Below are positions 43,041-52,399 of a DNA stretch of 64,000 nt, one piece after another. The notes below the pieces were generated by a model. The model had not been told where the DNA came from, did no database searches, and saw only the letters and a list, made by a program, of their open reading frames with translations. The first letter of the stretch is position 1, and each line of letters opens with the position of its first letter. The stretch is from assembly GCF_030317145.1 (NCBI RefSeq), contig NZ_JASZYE010000005.1, positions 62,001 through 126,000 on the forward strand, in the 5' to 3' direction. The translations under genes and the position numbers were made by a program. This stretch comes from Variovorax flavidus. GTDB taxonomy: Bacteria > Pseudomonadota > Gammaproteobacteria > Burkholderiales > Burkholderiaceae_C.

Positions 43041-46000
43041 TCAGCGCTCGAGGGCGGTAGTCGTCGATTCGATCGCATCGAGGCAGCGGCTCGCGCCGAG
43101 CAGCGCCGCGCTGGCCCAGCCTTCGTCGGTCGGGCAAGGCGCTCGCGCTTCGAGCACATCCCATGCGGCGAGGTCGCGGTGCGGGTCATCGGAACTCACG
43201 CCACGGCGGCGCAGCAGCGTGAGCACCGCGCGCAGCGCGAGCGTCGCCGCGCCTTGCCGTTCGGCCACGCGGCGGGCCTCGGTGAGCAGCAGTTCTGCGC
43301 GCTCGTCCGAGCCTTCGAGTTCGGCGGCCAGTATCAGCAACTCGGCTTCGAGGTAGACCTCGCCCGTCGTGTGCACGCTTCGCAGGCCTTCGGTGAGCGC
43401 GGCCTTCGCGCCGTCGGCGTCACCGATCTGGCGCAGCCCTAGCGCAAGGCCCCACAGGAAGAAGGGCACGGCCGCCTTGGCACCAGCCGCGAGGTAGGCG
43501 CCCATGGCCTGGCGCAGGCCGCCCACGGCTTCGGGCGACGGCCCGAGCGCCGCCGCGGCGATCGACTGCTGCATCAGGCCGCAGACCAGCCAGGTGCCGA
43601 AGCCGTGCCGCGTCCCGAGCTCGACGCTCACGGCAGCGTGCTGCATCGCCTCGGCGTGGCGCCGTTGCACGTTCAGCTGCTGTGCGATGAAGCAGTTCGC
43701 ATAGGCCTTGTCGAAGGGGCGGCCGAGGCGCTCGACGTGCTCAATCGCCAGCGCCACGCTGCGGTCGGCGCCAACGCCGTCGCCGCGCAGCCAGCACACC
43801 ATGCCGAGGATCGACAGCGCCGCGGTGCCTGCGTCCTGCACCGACGGGTAGCGGAAGCGTTCGCCCTCGTGCAGGCGATAGAGCGAGGCGCACTGCTCCA
43901 GCGCCTGCTGCGCCACTTCGAGCTGGCCGCGGTACATGTCGGTGTAGCCGCGCACGGTGAGCGCCTCGATCATGAATTCGGGGCGCGCCGAACGGTCGGC
44001 CGTCTCGACGCAAAGCGAGGACATCTCGTCCGCGATGTTCTGCTCGTTGCGCACGAAGTAGAAGGTCGCCAACCCGCGAACGACCGGAAAGGTGATGGCG
44101 GGATCGGTGTCGTCGCGGCACAGCTCGCGCGCCGCGCGGTAGGTGGCCTCGACCTCGGGCGACGCGTAGCCCTGCGTCGCGGCGATCGCCACGCCGAGTT
44201 GCACCCGCAGCTGGAGTTCGTACTGCGTGCGCACGCGCGGGTCGGTGAGCTTGTCGAGCAGCCCGAGCGCGCTGCGGCTGTGGCTGGCGGATTCGAGGTA
44301 GGCCGCACGCTCCGATGCCTGCACGCCGGCGGTGATCAGGCAGCCGATCGCTTCCTCGAAACGCAGCGCCGCGGAAAGATGCTGCGCAACGACGTCGGGC
44401 GCCGACTCGGGCAGGCCGTCGAAATGCTGCACCAGCAGTTGCGCCACGTGCGCGTGCAGCCGCTGGCGTTCGGTGCGCAGCAGCGTCTGGTACACCGCGT
44501 CGTGGATCAGCGCATGGCTGAAGCGCATCGGGCCGCTGCGCACGTCGAAGTTCTGCACCAGCAGGCCCGCATCGACCAGCCGCGCGATCGCGTCGGGCAG
44601 CTCGCCACGGCGCTCGGGCACCAGTTCCATGAGCAACGGCAGCGCGAAGTCGCGCCCGATCACGGACGCAGCCTGGATGATCGACTTGATGTCGCTCCAG
44701 CGGTCGAGGCGGGCCTCGATGCTCGCCTGGATGATCGGCGGCACGGTGTGTTCTCGGTTCGCGCCGGCGCTCGCGCGCTCCGTTCGCGTGGCTGCGTCGA
44801 ACTCGCCCTGGCACAACTCCTCGAGATAGAGCGGAACGCCCTCCGCGCGCGCGATGATGCGTTCGATCATCGGCGCGGGCAGCGCGTCGATGCGCGTCAG
44901 CGAGCGGATCATGGCGGCAGCGGTTTCGTCGTCGAGCGCGCCGAGCGCGACGCTGTTCGAGTTCGGCAGTTCGACCGCGATGGCGCCGCGCAAGGTCGCG
45001 ACCAGCAGCGCCGGCAGTTCGACGAGGCGCTCGCACAGGCGCTGGACGACCAGCAGCGTGGACGCGTCGGCCCAGTGGACGTCTTCGCACAGCATGAACA
45101 ATGGGGCGTCGTGGGCCATCGACGCCAGCAGTTCGACCAGCAGCGTGATCGTGCGTTCGCGCACGCGTTCGGCGCTTTCCTCGGAGGCATCCTCGTCGAC
45201 CGCGGCGAGCCCGAAGATCGGACCCAGGTAGCGCAACGCGTTCGGGATGCCCTTGTCGTCGAGCCCCTTGCGTTGCAGCAGTTCGCTGGCACGGCGCAGC
45301 CGTTCGGCGTCGGCGTCCTGCGGCCTGATGCCGGCGAGCCGGCGCATCAGCACGCTGACCGGATAGAGCGGCGTGTTCTGCGTGCGCGGCGTGCAGTCGA
45401 TCTCGACCAGCGTGGCGCTGTCCCGTTGAGCGAGGCGGCGCACGGTGCGGGCCAGCCGCGACTTGCCGATGCCGGCGTTGCCGCTGATGACGACGGCACT
45501 GCCTTGGCGCTCGCGGGCACGGTTCCACGCGTCGGTCAACAGGGCCAGCGGCGCTTCGCGTCCCACCAGTTCATGCGAGGACCCCGCGCCGCGGCGTGCC
45601 TCGAAGGTGGATGCGATCTGCGTCTCGGCCACGGCGAGCCACGCGCGCTCGCCACCGTCGAAGCCCTTGAGGTCGAGCCGGCCGAGGTCCCGGCACTCGA
45701 AGAAGCGGCCGACCGCGCGGCGCGTGCTGTCGGCGATGACCACGCCGTTCTGCGGCGCCGTCGCCGCGAGGCGCGCGGCCAGGTGCGGCACCGAGCCGAC
45801 CACCGACTGTTCCTTGACCACCGCCTCGTCGATCAGGTCGCCGAAGACCACCGTGCCCGATGCGATGCCCACGCGCAACGCGAGCGAGATGCCGGGCAGC
45901 GCCTCGCCGGTACTGATCGCGCTGACCAGCGCGAGGCCCGCGCGCACCGCCGACTCGGTGGCGTCTTCGCTCGCCTCGGGCAGCCCGAAGGACAGGAAGG

Positions 46001-46286
46001 CGCCGTCGCCGACAAAGCGGATCAGGTGGCCGTCGTGTTGGCGCGTGACCAGGTCGACCTGCTCGCGAAACCAGCGGAACACGCGCCGCAGGTCTTCGAG
46101 GTCGATGCGGTTGGCGAGTGCGGTCGAGTGGACCAGGTCGCAGAAGACGAAAGTCCCGTAGCGCAACTCGACCGTGGACTCTGAAGCCGCATCCGCGGCG
46201 CCGCCTCGAAGCCGGCGTCCGCAGCAGTCGCAGAAGCTCGCGTCATCGCGATTAGTGCGCTGGCATTGGCGGCATTGAAGCGGCAT
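43041..46286 (-). CDS. Cyclase-domain/ATPase/TPR signalling protein
   Basis: 1081 residues. Order: zinc ribbon (Cys5, Cys8, Cys19, Cys22), class III nucleotide cyclase-like domain (about 41-225), AAA/NACHT-type ATPase with Walker A GNAGIGKS near 269 and a downstream LCEDVHWAD, then a long helical TPR-like region to the C-terminus. Metal-binding Asp50 (FCDLVHST) and Asp94 (FVGDG) are present. The usual Asn before AAR is replaced by His (PHLAARL), and the purine-specifying Lys position holds Arg90, so cyclase activity is doubtful. Such proteins often regulate neighbouring genes; the convergent operon is a possible target (inference). Confidence 0.85.
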   Translation of the reverse strand: MPLQCRQCQRTNRDDASFCDCCGRRLRGGAADAASESTVELRYGTFVFCDLVHSTALANRIDLEDLRRVFRWFREQVDLVTRQHDGHLIRFVGDGAFLSFGLPEASEDATESAVRAGLALVSAISTGEALPGISLALRVGIASGTVVFGDLIDEAVVKEQSVVGSVPHLAARLAATAPQNGVVIADSTRRAVGRFFECRDLGRLDLKGFDGGERAWLAVAETQIASTFEARRGAGSSHELVGREAPLALLTDAWNRARERQGSAVVISGNAGIGKSRLARTVRRLAQRDSATLVEIDCTPRTQNTPLYPVSVLMRRLAGIRPQDADAERLRRASELLQRKGLDDKGIPNALRYLGPIFGLAAVDEDASEESAERVRERTITLLVELLASMAHDAPLFMLCEDVHWADASTLLVVQRLCERLVELPALLVATLRGAIAVELPNSNSVALGALDDETAAAMIRSLTRIDALPAPMIERIIARAEGVPLYLEELCQGEFDAATRTERASAGANREHTVPPIIQASIEARLDRWSDIKSIIQAASVIGRDFALPLLMELVPERRGELPDAIARLVDAGLLVQNFDVRSGPMRFSHALIHDAVYQTLLRTERQRLHAHVAQLLVQHFDGLPESAPDVVAQHLSAALRFEEAIGCLITAGVQASERAAYLESASHSRSALGLLDKLTDPRVRTQYELQLRVQLGVAIAATQGYASPEVEATYRAARELCRDDTDPAITFPVVRGLATFYFVRNEQNIADEMSSLCVETADRSARPEFMIEALTVRGYTDMYRGQLEVAQQALEQCASLYRLHEGERFRYPSVQDAGTAALSILGMVCWLRGDGVGADRSVALAIEHVERLGRPFDKAYANCFIAQQLNVQRRHAEAMQHAAVSVELGTRHGFGTWLVCGLMQQSIAAAALGPSPEAVGGLRQAMGAYLAAGAKAAVPFFLWGLALGLRQIGDADGAKAALTEGLRSVHTTGEVYLEAELLILAAELEGSDERAELLLTEARRVAERQGAATLALRAVLTLLRRRGVSSDDPHRDLAAWDVLEARAPCPTDEGWASAALLGASRCLDAIESTTTALER

Positions 46287-46429
46287 GGTGCATGCAGGGG
46301 CTTGTTAGTAAGAAGTTCTCCTTACATCCTCGCTCAAGTTGCGCATACTGTCGAGGGGCGCAAGGGGCTGCGCGCCCTATCCTGACTTCAGAACAAGGGC
46401 GTCGTCGCGGATTCACGACGAAAGCGCTG

Positions 46430-46770
46430 TGGTAGGCCGTGTTGGACTTGAACCAACGACCAAAGGATTCAGGTTTGCATAGGTTTCCCTATTCCCTGGA
46501 CTATCTCACCACCCTCGCCACGGATTTCTCCGTGCGTTCGGGTGCCGGGCGCTCGAGGAATGCTTATCGGACTGGCTCCTCGCACTCTAGTCTCTGCACC
46601 TTCTCACCTACCGATCTCGCGATCTGCCTTCAGTGAGCTTGGCTCAGGATTGCCGGGTCAACAACTGACTGACGGTTTCCCTGAATTCACCCGGTTTTTC
46701 CACCGTCGCTTTCACGACGGGGTCACCATATCGATGAGTCCTCTGCTCTAACCAACTGAGCTAACGGCCC
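46430..46770 (-). tRNA. tRNA-Ile2 (anticodon CAU, lysidine type), split by a group I intron
   Basis: On the minus strand, 5' exon 46770-46734 (37 nt, ending at the CAU anticodon) and 3' exon 46469-46430 (40 nt, with encoded CCA) join to a normal tRNA. Features are acceptor GGGCCGT, D-arm TAGCTCAGTTGGTTAGAG, anticodon stem GAGGA/TCCTT, loop CTCATAA and T-arm GTTGG-TTCAAGT-CCAAC. The body resembles E. coli tRNA-Ile2 more than elongator tRNA-Met, so the C of CAU is expected to become lysidine and read AUA. A tRNA finder that does not allow a large intron would miss it. Confidence 0.93.
46470..46733 (-). ncRNA. Group I self-splicing intron in tRNA-Ile(CAU)
   Basis: 264 nt, inserted directly after the anticodon. 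Conserved core elements on the minus strand: P (AATTCAGGGAAACC, 46687-46674), Q (AATCCTGAGCC, 46651-46641), R (GTGCAGAGACTAGAGTGCG, 46599-46581) and S (GAGATAGTCC, 46507-46498). P1 forms between exon UCAU and guide GUGA with a U-G pair at the splice site. P2 is CCGTCG/CGACGG, a further hairpin CACGGA-GAAA-TCCGTG lies in the periphery, P9 is ATAGG-GAAA-CCTAT, and the last base is G. P7 pairs GACTA with TAGTC. It has no endonuclease gene. Architecture matches the Azoarcus tRNA-Ile intron (205 nt). Confidence 0.95.
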
Positions 46771-46815
46771 ACTGCGGACGCATTCTATAGCGCGCAAGAC
46801 CAGTGGCGGCGAGCC

Positions 46816-47820
46816 CTATTTGCGGTGGCTCAACGCGTTGGTGACCAGCTTCGACGTGATGTCGACGATCTGGATCATCCGCTCGTACGGCATGCGCGTG
46901 GGGCCGATGACGCCGAGGGTTCCGACCACCTGCCCGTCGACCTCGTAGTTTGCGCTCACGATCGACAAGTCATCGAAGGGCACCACCTGGCTTTCGCCGC
47001 CGATGAAGATACGCACGCCTTCCGCCTGGCTCGACACGTCCAGCAGGCGCATCAGTTGCGCCTTCTGCTCGAACAGTTCGAACGCGCGTCGCAGATGGCT
47101 CATGTCGCTGGAAAAATCGGTCACGGCCAGCAGGTTGCGCTCGCCGGCGATCACCACTTCGTCCTGCGCCTCGGTGAGCACTTCGGAACTCACCTGCACC
47201 GCGGCCTGCATCAGCGCCGCGATCTCGCCGCGCAATTGCTCGACCTCCGACTGCAGGCGGTCCCGCACCTGCTCGATCGAGAGGCCGGCATAGTGGGTGT
47301 TGATGTAGTTCGAAGCCTCGACCAGCTGCGACTGCGAGTAGTCGGCTTCGGGAAAGATCACCCGGTTCTGCACATCGCCGTCGGGCGACACGATGATCAC
47401 GAGCAGGCGGCGGTCGGACAGTCGCAGGAATTCGATCTGCCGGAACACCGATGCGCGACGTGGCGCCATCACGACACCGACGAACTGCGACAGGTTCGAC
47501 AGCAGGTTCGCGGCATTCGCGATCACCTTCTGCGGCTGATCGGGCGCGAGGCTCGCCGTGGAGAACTGTTCGCGCTGCGCGGTCAGCATGGTGTCGACGA
47601 AAAGCCGGTAGCCGCGCGCCGTCGGAATGCGCCCGGCAGACGTGTGCGGGCTCGCGATGAGACCGAGCCCCTCGAGGTCGGACATCACGTTGCGGATGGT
47701 TGCCGGGGAGAGATCCAACCCCGATGCGCGAGACAAGGTTCGCGAGCCGACAGGTTGCCCTTCGGCGATATAGCGCTCGACGAGGGTCTTTAGCAGCAAC
47801 TTGGCGCGGTCGTCCAGCAT
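46816..47820 (-). CDS. hrcA: Heat-inducible transcription repressor HrcA
   Basis: 334 residues. The N-terminal winged helix has LLKTLVERYIAEGQPVGSRTL and DLSPATIRNVMSDLE, both HrcA hallmarks, followed by the GAF-like and dimerisation parts, ending IVDITSKLVTNALS. HrcA represses groE and dnaK operons through CIRCE. No CIRCE element (TTAGCACTC-N9-GAGTGCTAA) is visible in the 28-bp gap to nadK. It is divergent from nadK. Confidence 0.95.
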   Translation of the reverse strand: MLDDRAKLLLKTLVERYIAEGQPVGSRTLSRASGLDLSPATIRNVMSDLEGLGLIASPHTSAGRIPTARGYRLFVDTMLTAQREQFSTASLAPDQPQKVIANAANLLSNLSQFVGVVMAPRRASVFRQIEFLRLSDRRLLVIIVSPDGDVQNRVIFPEADYSQSQLVEASNYINTHYAGLSIEQVRDRLQSEVEQLRGEIAALMQAAVQVSSEVLTEAQDEVVIAGERNLLAVTDFSSDMSHLRRAFELFEQKAQLMRLLDVSSQAEGVRIFIGGESQVVPFDDLSIVSANYEVDGQVVGTLGVIGPTRMPYERMIQIVDITSKLVTNALSHRK

Positions 47821-47848
47821 CGAGCGATTTTAATGTTGTAATTTGTAG

Positions 47849-48745
47849 ATGACCCTGCGCTTTCGGCACGTCGCCCTCATAGGTAAATACCAGGCTTCCG
47901 GTGCGCGGGCGCAATGTGGTGCGCAGGACAACGTCATGGAAGGCATCGGCGCCTTCCTGGAGGCGCAAGGCTGCACGGTGTTTGTCGAGCAATCGCAAGG
48001 CGCCGACGTCGAGGCGGGCCCCTACAAGTCCCTGACGGTCGAGGAAATCGGCGAGGAGTGCGATCTCGGCCTCGTGGTCGGCGGCGACGGCACCATGCTC
48101 GGCATCGGGCGACAGCTCGCGCCGTACGGTGTTCCGCTGATCGGCATCAACCGCGGCCGGCTCGGCTTCATCACCGATATTGCGCTGGACACCTACCAGG
48201 CGACGCTGATCCCGATGCTGGCCGGCGAGTACGAGGAAGACCACCGCAGCCTGATGCATGCACAGGTGATTCGCGACGGCGTGTCGGTCTTCGACGCGCT
48301 CGCGATGAACGACGTGGTCGTCAACCGCGGTGCCACCTCGGGGATGGTCGAGCTGCGAGTCACGGTCGGCCGCCATTTCGTGGCCAACCAGCGCGCCGAC
48401 GGGATGATCATCGCGTCAGCCACCGGCTCGACGGCGTACGCGCTGTCGGCAGGCGGCCCGCTGTTGCATCCCGCGGTGCCGGGCTGGGTGCTGGTGCCAA
48501 TCGCACCGCACACGCTTTCCAACCGCCCCATCCTGCTGCCCGACGAAGACGAAGTCTCGATCGAGCTGGTGGGTGGGCGCGACGCCAGCGCAAATTTCGA
48601 CATGCAGTCCCTGGCCTCGCTGGCGATCGGCGACCGGGTCGTGGTGCGCCGCTCGGAGTACCGGGTCCGCTTCCTGCACCCCAAGGGCTGGAGCTATTTC
48701 GATACCTTGCGCAAGAAACTGCACTGGAACGAAGGAGGTTCCTGA
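47849..48745 (+). CDS. nadK: NAD kinase
   Basis: 298 residues. Makes NADP from NAD. The kinase motif GGDGTML has its catalytic Asp at about 80, NRGRLGF follows, the nucleotide site includes NDVVVNRG, and the glycine-rich DGMIIASATGSTAYALSAGGP segment is the second family signature. Length is standard. It is divergent from hrcA and ends 1 bp before recN. Confidence 0.97.
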   Translation: MTLRFRHVALIGKYQASGARAQCGAQDNVMEGIGAFLEAQGCTVFVEQSQGADVEAGPYKSLTVEEIGEECDLGLVVGGDGTMLGIGRQLAPYGVPLIGINRGRLGFITDIALDTYQATLIPMLAGEYEEDHRSLMHAQVIRDGVSVFDALAMNDVVVNRGATSGMVELRVTVGRHFVANQRADGMIIASATGSTAYALSAGGPLLHPAVPGWVLVPIAPHTLSNRPILLPDEDEVSIELVGGRDASANFDMQSLASLAIGDRVVVRRSEYRVRFLHPKGWSYFDTLRKKLHWNEGGS

Positions 48746-48746
48746 C

Positions 48747-50429
48747 ATGGCATTGCGCCGCATCGCCTTGCGCGATTTCGTGATCGTGCGCTCACTCGAG
48801 CTGGATCTCTCAACGGGCTTCACAGTCCTCACCGGCGAAACCGGGGCGGGCAAATCCATCCTGATTGACGCGCTCCAGTTGGCGCTGGGCAACCGCGCCG
48901 ACGCCGGCTCGGTCCGCGAAGGTGCGGAGCGGCTCGACGTCAGTGCCGAATTCGACGCCGATCCGGCGTTGGCCGGGTGGCTGGACGACGGCGGCTTCGA
49001 AGCGGGCGATGTCCTGCTGCTGCGCCGCACTGTCGACCTCCAGGGCCGCAGCCGCGGCTGGATCAACGGCAGCCCCGCCACGGCGACGCAATTGCGCGAG
49101 CTCGGCGACCGACTGCTCGACATCCATGGCCAGCATGCGTGGCAGAGCCTGACACGGCCCGAAGCCGTGCGCGGCCTGCTCGACGCCTACGCCGGCGTCA
49201 GCACCACCGCGCTCGACAGCACCTGGCAGGCCTGGCGACAAGCGATCTCGACGTTGGAAACGGCCCGCTCCGCGCAGGACTCGCTGCAACGGGAGCGCGA
49301 ACGCCTGCAGTGGCAAGTGGCCGAGGTCATCAAGCTGGCGCCCGGAGACGACGAGTGGGACGAACTGTCGTCCAGCCATACGCGCATCTCCAACGCCCAG
49401 GCGCTCATCGACGCGGCCGAGGGCGCCAGCAGTGCGCTCGAAGATGACGACAGCGGCGCGCTGGCGGCGCTGAGTCGCGCCGTCACGCTGCTGCAGAACT
49501 GCGAGCACATCGAGCCGGAGTTCAAGGCGCTCGGCGAAGTGCTGGCCTCCAGCGTGGCCCAGGCCTCCGATGCCGCGCATTCATTGCACAGCTACCTCCG
49601 CCAGGCCGACACCGACCCCGAAAAGCTCGCCGAACTCGACGAGCGCATGGGCCTCTGGATGTCCCTGGCTCGCCGCTACCGGCGCCCGCCCGCGGAACTG
49701 CCGGCGCTGCTGTCCGGCTGGCAGACCGAGTTGCAGGCGCTGGATGCCCAGAGCGATCTCGACGCACTGGAGCGCACGGAACAATCGACACAGCAGGCCT
49801 ACCTGAAGGAAGCCAAGGCACTCGGCAAGGCGCGCAAGCAGGCCGCGCCGCGGCTCGCCCTGGCCGTGACGCAAGCCATGCAGGAACTCGGCATGAAGGG
49901 CGGCCGTTTCGAAGTCGAACTCCAGCCGCTGGCACAGCCGAGCCGCTCCGGTCTCGAAGACATCGCCTTCTTGGTCGCCGGACATGCAGGGAGCACGCCG
50001 CGTTCGATCGGCAAGGTGGCGTCGGGTGGCGAGTTGTCGCGCATCGCGCTTGCCATCGCCGTCACCACCAGCGAACTCGGTGCGGCGCAGACGCTGATCT
50101 TCGACGAAGTCGATGCAGGCGTCGGCGGCGCAGTGGCCGAGACCGTGGGGCGCCTCATGAAGCAACTCGGGCGCGACCGGCAGGTTCTGGCCGTCACCCA
50201 CCTGCCGCAAGTGGCCGCCTGCGCGGATCACCACCTCGTGGTCGCCAAGCGGCAGACCAGCGTCAAGGGCCAGGACGGGCCTCGCACGGAAAGCGGAGTA
50301 TCGGTACTGGAAGGCGAAGGCCGGGCACAGGAGATTGCACGCATGCTGGGCGGCGAACGCGTGTCCGCCACCTCGCTGGCGCATGCCCGCGAAATGCTGG
50401 GCACCAAGACGCCGGAGACCTCGTCATGA
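48747..50429 (+). CDS. recN: DNA repair protein RecN
   Basis: 560 residues, SMC-like. Walker A is TGETGAGKSILIDAL (about 29-43), then a coiled coil and hairpin region. The ABC signature is in the second half (VASGGELSRIALA) and Walker B is LIFDEVDAGVGG near residue 450. It holds DNA ends together in double-strand break repair. AAGGAGG stands nine bases upstream of the ATG at 48747. Its stop overlaps the rapZ start by 4 bp. Confidence 0.97.
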   Translation: MALRRIALRDFVIVRSLELDLSTGFTVLTGETGAGKSILIDALQLALGNRADAGSVREGAERLDVSAEFDADPALAGWLDDGGFEAGDVLLLRRTVDLQGRSRGWINGSPATATQLRELGDRLLDIHGQHAWQSLTRPEAVRGLLDAYAGVSTTALDSTWQAWRQAISTLETARSAQDSLQRERERLQWQVAEVIKLAPGDDEWDELSSSHTRISNAQALIDAAEGASSALEDDDSGALAALSRAVTLLQNCEHIEPEFKALGEVLASSVAQASDAAHSLHSYLRQADTDPEKLAELDERMGLWMSLARRYRRPPAELPALLSGWQTELQALDAQSDLDALERTEQSTQQAYLKEAKALGKARKQAAPRLALAVTQAMQELGMKGGRFEVELQPLAQPSRSGLEDIAFLVAGHAGSTPRSIGKVASGGELSRIALAIAVTTSELGAAQTLIFDEVDAGVGGAVAETVGRLMKQLGRDRQVLAVTHLPQVAACADHHLVVAKRQTSVKGQDGPRTESGVSVLEGEGRAQEIARMLGGERVSATSLAHAREMLGTKTPETSS

Positions 50430-51301
50430 ATCTGGAGTTGGTGCTGATCACCGGCATGTCGGGCTCCGGAAAATCCGTGGCCCTCCACGCGCTGGAAGAC
50501 GCTGGCTACTACTGCGTGGACAACCTGCCCCCGGAACTGCTGGCGCCCTTCGTCGCGCTGCAACAGCAGCAGCAAGCCAGGCGCGTGGCGATCGCAATGG
50601 ACGTGCGAAGCGGCGTCTCCCTGCCCCTCGTTCCCCAGCAGCTCGAAGGGCTGCGGCGCGAAGGCGTTTCGTTGCGATCGCTGTTCCTCGACTCGACCAC
50701 GGATGCGCTCGTTCGCCGCTACTCGGAAACGCGGCGCCGCCACCCCCTGTCGCGGCAGGAAGGCCGCACCGACGCGCCCGAACAGCAGCGCGTGCTGGTG
50801 CACGCCATCGAACTCGAACGCGAATTGCTCGCGGACCTGCGCGATGGCGCCGATGTCATCGACACCAGCATCATCCGGCCGGCGCAGTTGCAGAGCTACG
50901 TCAAGGCGCTGATCTCGGCGCCGGAGAGCGCCCTCACGCTGGTCTTCGAATCCTTCGCGTTCAAGCGCGGCGTGCCGCTGGATGCCGACTATGTGTTCGA
51001 CGTGCGGATGCTGCCCAATCCCCACTACGTACCCGCGCTGCGGCCCCTGACCGGCCGCGATGCCCCGGTGGTCGAGTGGCTGCGCGAGCACGACGACGTC
51101 GCCCGCATGTACGGCGACATCGAACAGTTTCTCGGGCGATGGCTCGATGCGCTCGCGCGAGACCATCGCAGCTACGTGACCGTGGCCATCGGCTGCACCG
51201 GCGGGCAGCATCGCTCGGTGTTCCTGGTGGAACAGCTGGCGCGCGGCTTCGGCGCGAAGTGGGCCGCCCTCAAGCGGCATCGCGAACTCGACGGCGCCTG
51301 A
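50426..51301 (+). CDS. rapZ: RNase adapter / nucleotide-binding protein RapZ
   Basis: 291 residues. The P-loop is ITGMSGSGKSVAL (about 8-20), followed by GYYCVDNLPPEL and, in the C-terminal RNA-binding domain, GCTGGQHRSVFLVE with its conserved Cys/His. In E. coli it guides RNase E to GlmZ sRNA; in most bacteria its partners are uncertain. It is coupled to recN. The family is also known as YvcJ/YhbJ. Confidence 0.95.
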   Translation: MNLELVLITGMSGSGKSVALHALEDAGYYCVDNLPPELLAPFVALQQQQQARRVAIAMDVRSGVSLPLVPQQLEGLRREGVSLRSLFLDSTTDALVRRYSETRRRHPLSRQEGRTDAPEQQRVLVHAIELERELLADLRDGADVIDTSIIRPAQLQSYVKALISAPESALTLVFESFAFKRGVPLDADYVFDVRMLPNPHYVPALRPLTGRDAPVVEWLREHDDVARMYGDIEQFLGRWLDALARDHRSYVTVAIGCTGGQHRSVFLVEQLARGFGAKWAALKRHRELDGA

Positions 51302-51318
51302 CGGCCCGGGCAGCGGCC

Positions 51319-52389
51319 TCAGCCGCCGTTCGCCAGCAGTTTGCGCACCGGCGCGGGCAGGCCCAGCGCCGGCCATTCGTCGCCATCAAACCATCCGCCG
51401 CCCTCGCCCAGCGCTCGCTCATCCCGGCACACGACGGACACCGGGTGCAGATGAAGATCCTTGTGCGTGAGCACATGAAGAAAGGCCGCGTCGTCGCGCG
51501 CGGTTTCGCGGACCTCGGGCATCAGCCCTTCCAGCAAGCTCTCCCGCGTCTCGAAGATCGGCAGGCAGTAGAGACCGGCCCAGATGCCCCGCGACGGACG
51601 CTTTTCCAGCCACACGCGGCCTTTGGCGTCGCGCGCCTGCAGCATCCAGAACGAATGGGCGCTGCGCCGCAGCTTCCGTGTCTTGACGGGGTACTTCTCC
51701 GGCGTACCCTCCTGCCGCGCGGCACACAGGTCGTTGGCCGGGCAAATGATGCAGCTCGGCTTGCGCGGCAGACAGACGGTCGCGCCCAGGTCCATCAACC
51801 CCTGCGTGTAACCGGCGATCGCCTTCCGCTGCGTCGCGGGCGGCAACAACTCGGTCGCCTCGTTCCACAAGGCACGCTCCTGCGCACCGGAAGACAGATC
51901 CCCATCGAAGCCCAGCACCCGCGTGAGCACCCGTTTCACATTGCCGTCGAGGATTGCCACCCGCTCCCCGAAGCAGAAAGCAGCGATCGCCGCAGCGGTT
52001 GACCGGCCGATGCCAGGCAGGGTCTGGAGCTCGGCCGCTGTGCGCGGAAACTCCCCACCAAAGCGCGCCACGACTTCCTGCGCGCACCGGTGCATGTTGC
52101 GTGCGCGGCTGTAGTAGCCCAGGCCGCTCCACAGCGCAAAGACTTCGTCCTCGGTGCCGGCCGCAAGCTCCAGAACCGTAGGAAACCGATCGAGAAACCG
52201 CGCGAAGTACCCCAGAACAGTCGAAACCTGGGTCTGCTGGAGCATCACCTCCGACAACCAGACCCGATAGGGATCCTGCGTGTTCTGCCAAGGCAACTCA
52301 CTGCGCCCGTGACTTTGCTGCCACCCGACAATGCGCCCCGCAAAAACCGGCGCCAACGCCAGCGCGCGAGCTGAAACCGCCCCGCTCAA
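51319..52389 (-). CDS. mutY: A/G-specific adenine DNA glycosylase
   Basis: Up to 356 residues. Removes A opposite 8-oxoguanine. Visible are the catalytic Glu in WLSEVMLQQTQV, the helix-hairpin-helix LPGIGRSTAAAI, the Asp in AILDGNVKRV, the [4Fe-4S] loop C-x6-C-x2-C-x5-C (CLPRKPSCIICPANDLC) and the C-terminal NUDIX-like 8-oxoG-sensing domain. There is no ATG at the expected place: TTG at 52389 is used here, and an in-frame TTG further in is also possible. The N-terminus abuts a dispersed repeat copy. Confidence 0.93.
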   Translation of the reverse strand: MSGAVSARALALAPVFAGRIVGWQQSHGRSELPWQNTQDPYRVWLSEVMLQQTQVSTVLGYFARFLDRFPTVLELAAGTEDEVFALWSGLGYYSRARNMHRCAQEVVARFGGEFPRTAAELQTLPGIGRSTAAAIAAFCFGERVAILDGNVKRVLTRVLGFDGDLSSGAQERALWNEATELLPPATQRKAIAGYTQGLMDLGATVCLPRKPSCIICPANDLCAARQEGTPEKYPVKTRKLRRSAHSFWMLQARDAKGRVWLEKRPSRGIWAGLYCLPIFETRESLLEGLMPEVRETARDDAAFLHVLTHKDLHLHPVSVVCRDERALGEGGGWFDGDEWPALGLPAPVRKLLANGG

Positions 52390-52399
52390 AACCAGAAAT

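Noticed and set aside
43605..46184. 859-codon plus-strand open frame opposite the cyclase/ATPase gene
   Set aside because: Shadow coding; the minus strand carries the zinc ribbon, cyclase and Walker motifs.
46439..46636. 65-codon open frame beginning MLDLNQRPKD
   Set aside because: It lies antisense across the tRNA-Ile 3' exon and group I intron and is explained by their structure.
47821..47848. CIRCE operator upstream of hrcA
   Set aside because: The 28-bp gap is AT-rich but does not contain the TTAGCACTC inverted repeat.
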